Shown here one piece after another: positions 8,468-16,532 of a DNA stretch of 45,129 nucleotides. The position numbers and the translations under genes were made by a program. Under the pieces are notes generated by a model. The model was not told where the DNA came from, made no database searches, and was given only the letters and a program-made list of their open reading frames with translations. The DNA comes from Paraburkholderia sp. (GTDB taxonomy: Bacteria; Pseudomonadota; Gammaproteobacteria; Burkholderiales; Burkholderiaceae). The stretch covers positions 1 through 45,129 of the forward strand of contig JAITTX010000279.1 of NCBI GenBank assembly GCA_031286755.1, given 5' to 3'. Each line of letters opens with the position of its first letter. Within the stretch, counting starts at the first letter, position 1.

Positions 8468-9844
8468 GTGAAGAAACGGAACGAATCATCAAAGCGTGTG
8501 CGGATAGGCGCGGGTGCGGGCTACTCGGGCGACCGCATCGAGCCCGCCGTGGAGCTCGCGGAGCATGGCGCACTCGACTACCTGGTATTCGAATGCCTGG
8601 CAGAACGCACGATCGCGATCGCGCAGCAAACGCGCCGCCACGCCCCAGAACTCGGATACGACCCGTTGCTGGAAGCGCGCATGCGCGCGGTGCTGCCCGT
8701 CGCGGTGCCGCGCCGCGTGCGCATCATTTCGAACATGGGCGCGGCCAATCCGCGGGCGGCGGCGCTGAAGACCGCGCGGATCGCGCGAGAATTGGGCATT
8801 CATGGCCTGAAGATCGCCGCCGTCACCGGCGACGATGTGCTCGACGTGCTCCTGCAATCGTCATTGCGTTTCGAAGAATCCGGCGACGAGGTCGGCGCTT
8901 ACCGGGACCGCATTGTGTCGGCCAATGCGTATCTCGGCGCGGCGCCCATCGTCGAGGCGCTCGCGGCTGGCGCGGACATCGTGCTCACCGGGCGAGTCGC
9001 GGATCCTTCGTTGTTCACGGCGCCGCTCATCCACGAATTCGGCTGGCGCATGGACGACTGGAATACGCTTGGGCAGGCAACCGTCGTCGGCCATTTGCTC
9101 GAATGCGCGGGGCAGGTGACGGGCGGCTACTTCGCCGATCCCGGTTACAAGAACGTGCCGGATCTCGCGCGTCTCGGCTTTCCGATTGGCGAGGTGAGCG
9201 CCGATGCAAGTGTCGTCGTGACGAAGGTGCCGCAGGCGGGCGGGCAGGTGACCGAGGCAACCTGCAAGGAGCAATTGCTTTACGAAATTCACGACCCGCA
9301 CCGCTATTTGCAGCCGGATGTGGTCGCGGACTTCACGCGCGTACACGTCGTGGAGGAGGCGCAAGACCGCGTGCGCGTGATGGGCGGATGCGGGGCTCCG
9401 CGCACCGATACGCTCAAGGTGTCGGTTGCGTATGTCGACGGCTACATCGGCGAGGGGCAGATTTCCTATGGCGGACCAGGCGCGCTGGCGCGCGCGCGGC
9501 TGGCGCTCGACATCGTGCGCGAGCGCCTCGCGCTCACGGGTGTCGACACGGGCGAACTGCGCTTCGATCTCATCGGCGTGAATGCGCTCTATGGCGATGG
9601 CCTCGCCGCGCATCACGGGGAGCCCTACGAGGTGCGCGTGCGCGTGGCGGGTCGCACCTCGAATGCCAGCGAGGCGGCGCGCATCGGCAACGAGGTCGAA
9701 ACGCTCTACACCAATGGACCCGCGGGCGGCGGAGGCGTGACGAAAGCGGTGCGCGAGGTGCTCGCCGTGCAGTCCGTGCTGATGCCGCGCGAGCAGATCA
9801 ATCCGTTTTTTCAATTTGTCGAGGCTGGCGATGAAACTGCGTGA
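8468..9844 (+). CDS. AtuA-family protein (DUF1446), large subunit
   Basis: This 458-residue protein belongs to the acyclic terpene utilisation AtuA family. The diagnostic N-terminal part reads RIGAGAGYSGDRIEPAVELA followed by LDYLVFECLAERT; later conserved blocks include SNMGAANP and GGCGAPRTDTLKVSV. AtuA is needed for citronellol/geraniol degradation in Pseudomonas, but its reaction is not established, and most family members sit in unrelated carboxylate operons as here. GTG 8468 is the start (AGGAG lies at 8455-8459). The normal C-terminal ferredoxin-like domain is missing from this chain and is encoded by the next gene, whose ATG overlaps this gene by 14 bp; the two products probably form one complex. 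No atu-pathway carboxylase genes are nearby. Confidence 0.9.
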   Translation: MKKRNESSKRVRIGAGAGYSGDRIEPAVELAEHGALDYLVFECLAERTIAIAQQTRRHAPELGYDPLLEARMRAVLPVAVPRRVRIISNMGAANPRAAALKTARIARELGIHGLKIAAVTGDDVLDVLLQSSLRFEESGDEVGAYRDRIVSANAYLGAAPIVEALAAGADIVLTGRVADPSLFTAPLIHEFGWRMDDWNTLGQATVVGHLLECAGQVTGGYFADPGYKNVPDLARLGFPIGEVSADASVVVTKVPQAGGQVTEATCKEQLLYEIHDPHRYLQPDVVADFTRVHVVEEAQDRVRVMGGCGAPRTDTLKVSVAYVDGYIGEGQISYGGPGALARARLALDIVRERLALTGVDTGELRFDLIGVNALYGDGLAAHHGEPYEVRVRVAGRTSNASEAARIGNEVETLYTNGPAGGGGVTKAVREVLAVQSVLMPREQINPFFQFVEAGDETA

Positions 9845-10145
9845 ACTGGCCCACGGCCGCACTGGCGACAAAGGCAATACGCTGAATATTTCGGTGATCT
9901 GTTTTGACGCGAAGCATTACGCGCATCTGCGCGACGTCCTCACGCCGGAGCGCGTCAAAGCGCACCTCGCCGACGTGGTCAAAGGCGAGGTCTTGCGCTA
10001 TGAACTGCCGCTGCTGGGCGCGTTCAATTTCGTGCTCGGCAATGCGCTCGGGGGCGGCGTCACGCGCTCGCTGGCGCTCGACGCGCATGGCAAGTCGGTG
10101 AGCGCGGCGCTGCTCGATATCGACGTGGCCGAGCCTCGCGAATGA
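9831..10145 (+). CDS. AtuA-like ferredoxin-fold small protein
   Basis: The 104-residue product starts MKLRELAHGRTGDKGNTLNI and corresponds to the domain that forms the C-terminus of full-length AtuA proteins. ARTGDKG-type and later GGxxRSLALDxHGK-type motifs are visible. ATG 9831 lies inside the end of the preceding AtuA gene (14-bp overlap), an arrangement typical of subunits made in equal amounts. A longer reading from 9816 is possible, but the family begins at MKL. The function is presumably to complete the AtuA enzyme; the reaction is unknown. Confidence 0.88.
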   Translation: MKLRELAHGRTGDKGNTLNISVICFDAKHYAHLRDVLTPERVKAHLADVVKGEVLRYELPLLGAFNFVLGNALGGGVTRSLALDAHGKSVSAALLDIDVAEPRE

Positions 10146-10169
10146 ACGGAGGGGACGGGCGCGCCCGGT

Positions 10170-11414
10170 TCAATGCAGTTCGTTGAATTCGATGCGCCCG
10201 CCCTTCATCACCAGCGGAATGCGCTCGCCCTGGCCGCCGAGGCAGCTCAGGTCGCGCAGCGGATCGCCGTCGACCACCAGCACGTCGGCATAGGCGCCCG
10301 GCGCGAGGCGTCCCAGCTTGCCCGTCATGCCGAGGATCTCGGCGCCGATAGTGGTGGCGCTGCCGATGATCTCGGCGGGCGTGAGGACTTGCGCGCGAAT
10401 TGCGAACTCGTCGCTTTGCATGCGATGCGACGGGCCGAGCAGATCGGTGCCGAAGCCCATCTTGACCCCCGCGCGCTTGAAGATCTCCAGCGACTTCAGG
10501 CCGGCCTCGCGCACGATGTCGATCTTGGCCGCGCTCTCGGCCGGCAAGCCGTAGCGCACGCCTTCGAGATGCAGCGCTTCATAGGCCACCAGCGTGGGTA
10601 CCGCGTAGGCGCCGCACTCGGCAATCAGCGCGGCGCTCGGCGCGTCGATCAGGTTGCCGTGCTCGATGGTGCGCACGCCGCAGCGCACCGCGCGCTGCAT
10701 CGATTCAGGCGTATAGGCATGCGCCATCACGTAGGTGCCGCGCGCCTGGGCCTCGGCCACGACCGCACGGATCTCGTCCTCCGAATAGCCGAGCGCGCCG
10801 ACCGGGTCGGTGGGCGACGCGACGCCGCCCGAAGCCATGATCTTGATCTGGTCGGCGCCCATCTGCAGCTCCTCGCGCACGGCCCGGCGCAATGCGTCGA
10901 CGCCATCGACCACCCGGCTCAAGGCCCCGACGCGCACGCAGCAGTTGCACGGCGCGTCGCCGGCGATGAAGTCCGAGCGCGCGCGCACGTCGCCGTGGCC
11001 GCCGGTCTGGCTGAGCGCGCGTCCGGCAACGAACAGGCGCGGCCCCTGCGCGAGGCCCATTTCTATCGATTGCTTGAGCGCGAGGCCCGCGCCGCCCGCG
11101 TCGCGCACCGTCGTGAAGCCGCGCCGCAAGATACCGCGCATGATCGGAACCGCCTTGAGCGTGATGAAGACGTTGGGCATGGCGACCTGGCCGGGCAGAT
11201 CGAACTGCGTGGCCACCATGTGCGCGTGCAAGTCGATCAAGCCCGGCATGAGGGTCTTGCCCTCGAGGTCGAAGACCTGCGCGTCGGGGGCGGTAATGGG
11301 CTGTTGCGAGACCTCCTTGATCGTGCCGCCTTCCACCAGCAGATTATGGCCCGGCTGCAAGGCCCCTTGCAGAGGGTCGAGCAAAGCGCCGTTCTTGAAC
11401 AGGATGCGGTCCAT
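10170..11414 (-). CDS. Metal-dependent amidohydrolase, prolidase/Xaa-Arg dipeptidase-like
   Basis: This 414-residue amidohydrolase-superfamily enzyme has the HxH metal motif DLHAHM (H63, H65), a likely carboxylated lysine in GADQIKIMASGGVASPTDP, the downstream His motifs MAHAY and TIEHGN, and the terminal Asp in FGTDLLG. The DQIK-MASGG signature is that of the group containing Cc2672 and Sgx9260b, which cleave C-terminal residues from dipeptides or N-acyl amino acids. Reaction class (amide or peptide hydrolysis at a binuclear metal site) is well supported; the substrate is not. It is the last gene of the six-gene minus-strand operon starting at 17687, separated from the MFS gene by 56 bp, and may release an amino acid from an N-blocked or dipeptide form. 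It converges on the AtuA-like small gene with 24 bp between stops. Confidence 0.9.
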   Translation of the reverse strand: MDRILFKNGALLDPLQGALQPGHNLLVEGGTIKEVSQQPITAPDAQVFDLEGKTLMPGLIDLHAHMVATQFDLPGQVAMPNVFITLKAVPIMRGILRRGFTTVRDAGGAGLALKQSIEMGLAQGPRLFVAGRALSQTGGHGDVRARSDFIAGDAPCNCCVRVGALSRVVDGVDALRRAVREELQMGADQIKIMASGGVASPTDPVGALGYSEDEIRAVVAEAQARGTYVMAHAYTPESMQRAVRCGVRTIEHGNLIDAPSAALIAECGAYAVPTLVAYEALHLEGVRYGLPAESAAKIDIVREAGLKSLEIFKRAGVKMGFGTDLLGPSHRMQSDEFAIRAQVLTPAEIIGSATTIGAEILGMTGKLGRLAPGAYADVLVVDGDPLRDLSCLGGQGERIPLVMKGGRIEFNELH

Positions 11415-11470
11415 GGTTTCTCCTTCGTGGGGCGGTTGCGGGAGCTGCGTGCGGCGAGTGGCCCGGTGGC

Positions 11471-12844
11471 TTAGCGTTTCAGGCGCATGGCGGCGATTTC
11501 TTCCAGCGACCGGCCGCGCGTGGGCACGCCCATGATCAGCACGGCGAGCGCGCCGATGGCCAGCACCAGCGTGGTGGCGCCGAACACCCCGCCGAAACCG
11601 AGGCGCGGGTAGAGATAGCCGACGAGAATGGGCGCGGCGATCGCGCCCAGGCGCCCGATTGCGGAGGCGACGCCCATGCCGGTCGCGCGGACATGGGTGG
11701 GAAACACTTCGGGCGTGAAAGCGTAGACGCCGGCATAGGTCCCGTTCATGAAGAATGACAGCAAAAAGCCCGATGTCAGGATGGCGGCATCGCTGTGGGT
11801 GAGCGCGAGCCCGAGCGCGGAGAAGCCGCCGAGGGCCATGTAAATCACGATGGTGGCCTGGCGGCCGATTTTTTCATTGAGCCATGCGCCCGAGAAATAA
11901 CCTGGGATTTGCGCGAGGTACATGACGAGCGAATACGAAAAGCTGCGCGTGATGGTCATGCCGCTTTGCACCAGTAGGCCGGGGATCCACGTAAAGAACG
12001 CGTAGTAGCTGAAGGTGATCGACAGCCACATCAGCCAGGCCATTGCGGTAATGCTCGCCAGCTCGCGCGACCAGAGCGCCTTGAGATTGTCCAGCGGCGT
12101 GCGGCGCCCACTGGTTGCGGGGGCAACCGGTTCGTGCGCCGGCACCGGCTCCTGCTCGAACGGCACGCCCGCGGCGCGCAGCTCCGCCTCCATTTTGTCG
12201 ACGACAGCCTCGGCCTCGGCGGTCCTGCCGCGGCTGTCGAGCCAGCGCGGCGACTCGGGCAGCGCGCGCCGCCACCACAACAGCATGACGACCGGAAGCG
12301 CCGTAATTACCGAGACGACGCGCCACGCATCGGGAGAGAGCGGGATGACGAGATAACCGAGCACGGCGGCCGCGACGAAGCCGAACGAGAAGAAGGCCGC
12401 CAGACTGCCGGTGAACGTGCCGCGATATTTGCGCGCCACGAACTCGGAGAGAAACGGCGCCACGATGGCGCTTTCGCCACCGGTGCCGAACCCGGCGATG
12501 ATGCGCATCGCCATGAAGAAAGGCCAATCCTGCGCCGCCGCGCTGATGAGCGATGCGACGCAGTAGATGATCAGCGACCACACCATGACCGTGCGCCGGC
12601 CGATCACATCGCCGAGAATGCCGGCGAGCGCAGCGCCGAAGAAATACCCAATGAAGGTGCCGCTGCCGAGCACGCCGGTCTGCACGCTGCTCAGATGCCA
12701 CTGCTCGCGCAACACCGGCAGCATGAAGGCCAGCACGGCGGCATCCATCGCATCGAATACGTAGCCCAATCCGCCCAGCCACAACAGCCGCCGATGGAAG
12801 CTCGAGTACGGCATGCGTTCTATGCGGGCTGGAATCGTCGACAT
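11471..12844 (-). CDS. MFS transporter, sugar/aromatic-acid-type
   Basis: A 457-residue major facilitator with 12 predicted helices. Motif A-like GDVIGRRTVMVWS follows helix 2, and the long central loop (about 210-250) is charged. It resembles the AAHS/SP branch that takes up organic acids. ATG 12844 is chosen because GGAGG lies 6 bp upstream on that strand; a longer reading from 12958 has no such site. It is the fifth gene of the operon, downstream of two 2-hydroxyacid-oxidising enzymes, so a hydroxy- or keto-acid is a reasonable cargo. A 190-bp gap separates it from the upstream oxidase gene, so an internal promoter is possible. Confidence 0.92.
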   Translation of the reverse strand: MSTIPARIERMPYSSFHRRLLWLGGLGYVFDAMDAAVLAFMLPVLREQWHLSSVQTGVLGSGTFIGYFFGAALAGILGDVIGRRTVMVWSLIIYCVASLISAAAQDWPFFMAMRIIAGFGTGGESAIVAPFLSEFVARKYRGTFTGSLAAFFSFGFVAAAVLGYLVIPLSPDAWRVVSVITALPVVMLLWWRRALPESPRWLDSRGRTAEAEAVVDKMEAELRAAGVPFEQEPVPAHEPVAPATSGRRTPLDNLKALWSRELASITAMAWLMWLSITFSYYAFFTWIPGLLVQSGMTITRSFSYSLVMYLAQIPGYFSGAWLNEKIGRQATIVIYMALGGFSALGLALTHSDAAILTSGFLLSFFMNGTYAGVYAFTPEVFPTHVRATGMGVASAIGRLGAIAAPILVGYLYPRLGFGGVFGATTLVLAIGALAVLIMGVPTRGRSLEEIAAMRLKR

Positions 12845-13034
12845 GGCTTGCCTCCATAGGGGGGCGCGGCGTGGCGCCGGGCAATGTCGAACGAGTATAG
12901 GGAGTCGAAATGGACGCGTCTTGGCCGCAAACCGCACCGAACATGCGGATTCCGGCATAACGGCGCGCTATCGCGATTCGGCGCGCGGGGGCGGGCGGTA
13001 ATCCGCTATCTCGCCGCGCCTGCCGGATGTTTCG

Positions 13035-14207
13035 CTACGCGATTGCAATATCCGCGAGCTGATCGAGGCTTGCGCAGCCGAGTTGCGCGAGCCCGTTGTC
13101 GATTTCCGCCCGCATGATCTCCAGCGCGCGCCACGCGCCGCGCTCGCCCGCCGCCGCGACGCCGTAGAGCGTGGCCCGTCCGAGCAGCACGCCCTGCGCG
13201 CCAAGACGGCGCGCCTTGATCACGTCCATGCCGCGCCGGACGCCGGAGTCGAGCAGAATCTCCGCGCGAGCGCCCACCGCATCGGCAATGGCCGGCAGCG
13301 CCGCGATGCTCGGGATCGCGCCGTCGAGCTGCCTGCCGCCGTGGTTCGTCACCACGATCGAGTTCACGGCGCAACGCACTGCCTGCGCCGCGTCGTCGGC
13401 GTCGAGAATGCCTTTCAGGATCAGCGTGCCGTCCCAGCGCTCGCGTAGCCATTGCACGTCGCGCCAGTTGAGCGTGGTGTCCATCTGGCGCTCGATCCAC
13501 TCCGCCGCGTCGAGCGCGCTCGCGCGCTTGCCGATGAAAGCGTCGAGATTCTCGAAGCGCGGCAGCCCGGGCGCGTAGACGTTGGCGAGCCAGCGCCAGC
13601 GCGTCGCCGCATTCAGCAGGTTCCGGAAGTTCGGCTGCTTGAAGCCACGGTAATTGCGCGCCTCCCAGTTGCGATTGCCATACACGGTCGCGTCGGTCGT
13701 CAGGACGATGGAGGTGAATCCCGCATCCCGGGCACGCTGCAGTAGCTCCAGCGTGCACTGCCGGTCCTTGAACATGTAGAGCTGGAGCCAGCGGCGCGTG
13801 TCGGGCCAGTCGCGCGTGGCCGCCGCGACGCGCTCGATGCTCGCGCTCGCGAGCGTCGCGAGACAGAAGGGCACGCCGCTTCGAGCGGCCGCTTTGGCCA
13901 GCGCGATATCGGCATCGCGCCACAGCATGCCGTTGAAGCCCGTGGGACCGACGGCAATCGGCGCCGATGCGTCGCCGCCTTCGAACCGCGTCGCGATCGA
14001 GCGTGCCGATACGTCGCGCAGCGTGCGAGGCACGAGCCGAATCGACTCGAACGCCGCGCGATTCGCGTGGACGCTCAATTCGTCCTCGGCGCCGCATTCG
14101 AGGTATTCGAGCGCGAAGTGGGGCAGGCGCCGGCGCGCCATGGCTTGAAGATCGGCAATCGCGGCTGCGCGAGCCGGATTGCATCCGCTATAAAGCTTGC
14201 GTTTCAT
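13035..14207 (-). CDS. FMN-dependent L-2-hydroxyacid oxidase/dehydrogenase (LldD/MdlB family)
   Basis: The 390-residue protein is a member of the glycolate oxidase/lactate/mandelate dehydrogenase TIM-barrel family. Key residues are visible: the N-terminal tyrosine region LEYLECGAEDE (about 33-43), QLYMF with Y144, LKGI with K265 (FMN N1), and VTNHGGRQLDG with catalytic H289 and substrate-binding R292; the FMN phosphate loop LLDSGVRRGMDV and GAQGVLLGRA follow. The enzyme oxidises an L-2-hydroxyacid to the 2-oxoacid. Natural substrate within the family cannot be told from this. In the operon it stands beside a D-2-hydroxyacid dehydrogenase-like flavoprotein and an aminotransferase, which implies use of both enantiomers. 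It starts at ATG 14207, 34 bp after the preceding gene. Confidence 0.93.
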   Translation of the reverse strand: MKRKLYSGCNPARAAAIADLQAMARRRLPHFALEYLECGAEDELSVHANRAAFESIRLVPRTLRDVSARSIATRFEGGDASAPIAVGPTGFNGMLWRDADIALAKAAARSGVPFCLATLASASIERVAAATRDWPDTRRWLQLYMFKDRQCTLELLQRARDAGFTSIVLTTDATVYGNRNWEARNYRGFKQPNFRNLLNAATRWRWLANVYAPGLPRFENLDAFIGKRASALDAAEWIERQMDTTLNWRDVQWLRERWDGTLILKGILDADDAAQAVRCAVNSIVVTNHGGRQLDGAIPSIAALPAIADAVGARAEILLDSGVRRGMDVIKARRLGAQGVLLGRATLYGVAAAGERGAWRALEIMRAEIDNGLAQLGCASLDQLADIAIA

Positions 14208-14241
14208 TCAGGTATGCCAGGCATTTCGCTTCGAGCGCCGC

Positions 14242-15684
14242 TCAAAGCACTTTCCCGGGATTCAGGATCTGGTGCGGATCGAGCGCCGCTTTCAGGCGGC
14301 GCATCAGGCCGATTTCGGCGTCGCTGCGCGTGCAGGCCAGGTACGGCCGTTTCAGCACGCCGATCCCGTGCTCCGCCGAAATCGAGCCGCCCATGGCCTG
14401 CACGACGCCATAGACCACACGATCCAGTTCGTGCGCGAGCGCCTCGTCGAGTTCGGCCAGCGATGCGCCGATATGCACGTTGCCGTCGCCAGCATGCCCG
14501 AAGAACAGGCACACGATGTCCGGCCAGCGCGCGCGCAGCGCCGCCTCGCAACGCTCGGCGAACACGCCGAGCTCGCCGGTCGGCAGGCTCACGTCGAAAT
14601 TGACGAGATTGGGCAGCGCGTCGATCGCGAGCCCCTCGCGCAGCAGCCACATGTCGCGCGCTTGCCGCTCTGAAGTCGCGAGCGCCGCGTCGTCGACGAG
14701 CCCCGCTTCGAAGCAGTCGGCGAGGCAGGTTTCGAGCGTCTGCGCCGCATCGCCGCCCGGCGCGCTCGTGGCGCATTCGATCAGCACGGCGAAACCTGCT
14801 TCGCCGGCGAACGGCGCGACGACATCGGGCGTGTGGCTGCCGACATAGCGATAGAACGACGGCCACATGGCCTCGAAACTGACGACTTCCGGCACGGCGC
14901 GCATGCGGTCCCAGAGCCGGACCACCGCGTCGTAATCCACAACGCGGCACATCGCGGTAGCAGGGGAGGCGAGCTTCGGGCGAAGCCGCAGCACCGCGCG
15001 CGTGATGATCCCGAGCGTGCCCTCGCTGCCAATGAACAATTGCTTCAGGTCGTAACCGGTGTTGTCCTTCAGCATCCGGTTCATCGACGAGACGACCGTG
15101 CCGTCGGCGAGCACGGCTTCGAGCCCGAGCACCTGCTCGCGCATCACGCCATAACGGATCGCGCGCGTGCCGCCCGCATTCGTGGCGATGGCGCCGCCGA
15201 TCTGGCATGAGCCGCGCGCGCCCAGATCGACGCCGAACGTGAAACCAGCCGCTTCCGCCGCCTCCTGCACCACCTGCAGCGGTGTGCCGGCGCGCACGGT
15301 GATCGTGCCGGCCGCCGCGTCGATCGACTCGACGCCGGCGAAGCGCTCCATCGACAGCACGATCTCTCCGCCGAGCGCGACCGCGCCGCGCGCGAGGCCG
15401 GTCAGCCCGCCCTGGGGCACGACGGGCTGGCCCAGCTTCGTGCATAACGCGAGTGTGCGCGCGACGTCGTCGACGCTGCGCGGCCGCACCAGCGCACGCG
15501 GCCGCGCGCCGGGCGCCTCGTTGTAGGCGGTGAAGTAGTGCGGGTCGATATCGGCCGACCGCGTGACGATGTCCGCGCCCAGCTCGCCAACCAGCGCGGA
15601 TTCGAACGCGGCGTCGGTCGCGCACGCGTCCATGGCTGCCGCGCCCGGTTCACCGCACGCGGCAGTCATATCGCGATTCGGCAT
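14242..15684 (-). CDS. FAD-linked D-2-hydroxyacid dehydrogenase-like oxidase (GlcD/DLD family)
   Basis: This 480-residue VAO-fold flavoprotein has an FAD-binding-4 domain at about 60-200 with PQGGLTGLARGAV and GSCQIGGAIATNAGGTRAIR, then a FAD-oxidase C-terminal domain with GHAGDGNVH (about 396-404) and AEHGIG (about 437-442), the metal and substrate signatures of D-lactate, D-2-hydroxyglutarate and glycolate dehydrogenases. Length is standard and no domain is missing. It lies 4 bp after the binding-protein gene and 34 bp before the L-2-hydroxyacid oxidase gene, so the operon carries enzymes for both stereoisomers of a 2-hydroxyacid. Electron acceptor is unknown. Confidence 0.93.
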   Translation of the reverse strand: MPNRDMTAACGEPGAAAMDACATDAAFESALVGELGADIVTRSADIDPHYFTAYNEAPGARPRALVRPRSVDDVARTLALCTKLGQPVVPQGGLTGLARGAVALGGEIVLSMERFAGVESIDAAAGTITVRAGTPLQVVQEAAEAAGFTFGVDLGARGSCQIGGAIATNAGGTRAIRYGVMREQVLGLEAVLADGTVVSSMNRMLKDNTGYDLKQLFIGSEGTLGIITRAVLRLRPKLASPATAMCRVVDYDAVVRLWDRMRAVPEVVSFEAMWPSFYRYVGSHTPDVVAPFAGEAGFAVLIECATSAPGGDAAQTLETCLADCFEAGLVDDAALATSERQARDMWLLREGLAIDALPNLVNFDVSLPTGELGVFAERCEAALRARWPDIVCLFFGHAGDGNVHIGASLAELDEALAHELDRVVYGVVQAMGGSISAEHGIGVLKRPYLACTRSDAEIGLMRRLKAALDPHQILNPGKVL

Positions 15685-15688
15685 GGCG

Positions 15689-16468
15689 TTACTCCGCGGA
15701 GATGTCCGCGTTGCCGAAGTACTTCTGGCCGAGCGACTTCACGGTGCCGTCGGCCTTCAGTTTGTCGATGGCCGCGTTCAGCTTCGTCTTCAGCGCGGTG
15801 TCGCCCTTGCGCAGGCCGAACGCGATGCCGGCGCCGAGGATCTTGTCGTCACGCACGGGCCCGCCCGCGAACGAGAAGCCCTTGCCCTCGGGGCGGTCGA
15901 GGAAGCCGGACTGGCCCGACGGCGCCTGCACGAGGGTGGCGTCGACGCGCCCGGCGGCCAGGTCGGCGTAAGCCTGGTTCTGGTCCTGATACGACACGAC
16001 CGAAATGCCCGCCGGCTCCCAGTGCGCCTTCGCATAAGTTTCCTGAACCGACGCCTGCAGCACCGCGACGCGCTTGCCCTTCAGCGAGGCGGGTGTGGGC
16101 AGCAGACCACTGCCGGTGCGCGCGATCAGCATCGTCGGCACGCGATAGATGACGTGCGTGAAATCGATCGCCTCGCGACGCTTGTCGGTCGCGTTCATGC
16201 CCGAGTTGATGGCGTCGAACTTGCGGCCGTTCAGCGCCGGGATCAGGCCGTCGAACGACGTCTCGACCCAGGTGCAGGTGAGCTGCGCGGTCTTGCACAC
16301 GGCATTGCCGACGTCGATGTCCATGCCGACCAACTGACCGCTCGGCGACTTCGACTCGAACGGGGCATATTCCGCCTCGAGGCCGTAGCGCAGCGTATTC
16401 GACCCGGCGAACGCCACGCCGGAACCCAGCGCGCAGGCGAGCGCGAGGCCAATTTTCAGGTGTTTCAT
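15689..16468 (-). CDS. Periplasmic amino-acid-type ABC substrate-binding protein (family 3)
   Basis: A 259-residue solute-binding protein with a cleavable signal peptide (residues 1-21, ending GVAFA). Family-3 motifs are present: LRYGLEAEYAPFESK, GMDIDVGNAVC, ETSFDGLIPALNGRKFDAIN, and KRREAIDFTHVIYR. The fold binds polar amino acids such as Lys/Arg/Orn/His or close analogues. No permease or ATPase gene accompanies it within the operon, so it must borrow a translocator encoded elsewhere or act as a sensor or scavenger. It lies between the aminotransferase gene (64 bp) and the flavoprotein gene (4 bp) on the same strand. Confidence 0.93.
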   Translation of the reverse strand: MKHLKIGLALACALGSGVAFAGSNTLRYGLEAEYAPFESKSPSGQLVGMDIDVGNAVCKTAQLTCTWVETSFDGLIPALNGRKFDAINSGMNATDKRREAIDFTHVIYRVPTMLIARTGSGLLPTPASLKGKRVAVLQASVQETYAKAHWEPAGISVVSYQDQNQAYADLAAGRVDATLVQAPSGQSGFLDRPEGKGFSFAGGPVRDDKILGAGIAFGLRKGDTALKTKLNAAIDKLKADGTVKSLGQKYFGNADISAE

Positions 16469-16532
16469 GGTGATTTACTCTCGTTGGGAGCGTCAGTGGT
16501 CAGCGCAAGGGTGCCGCCGGTGTCCGTCGCTG

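Noticed and set aside
7933..9834. A 633-codon plus-strand frame across the end of the CitMHS gene and AtuA
   Set aside because: Arg/Gly-rich shadow in another frame of two well-recognised genes.
10170..11414. Imidazolonepropionase (HutI) for this amidohydrolase
   Set aside because: The DQIK-MASGG and HAH motifs fit the prolidase-like group better, and no hut genes are near.
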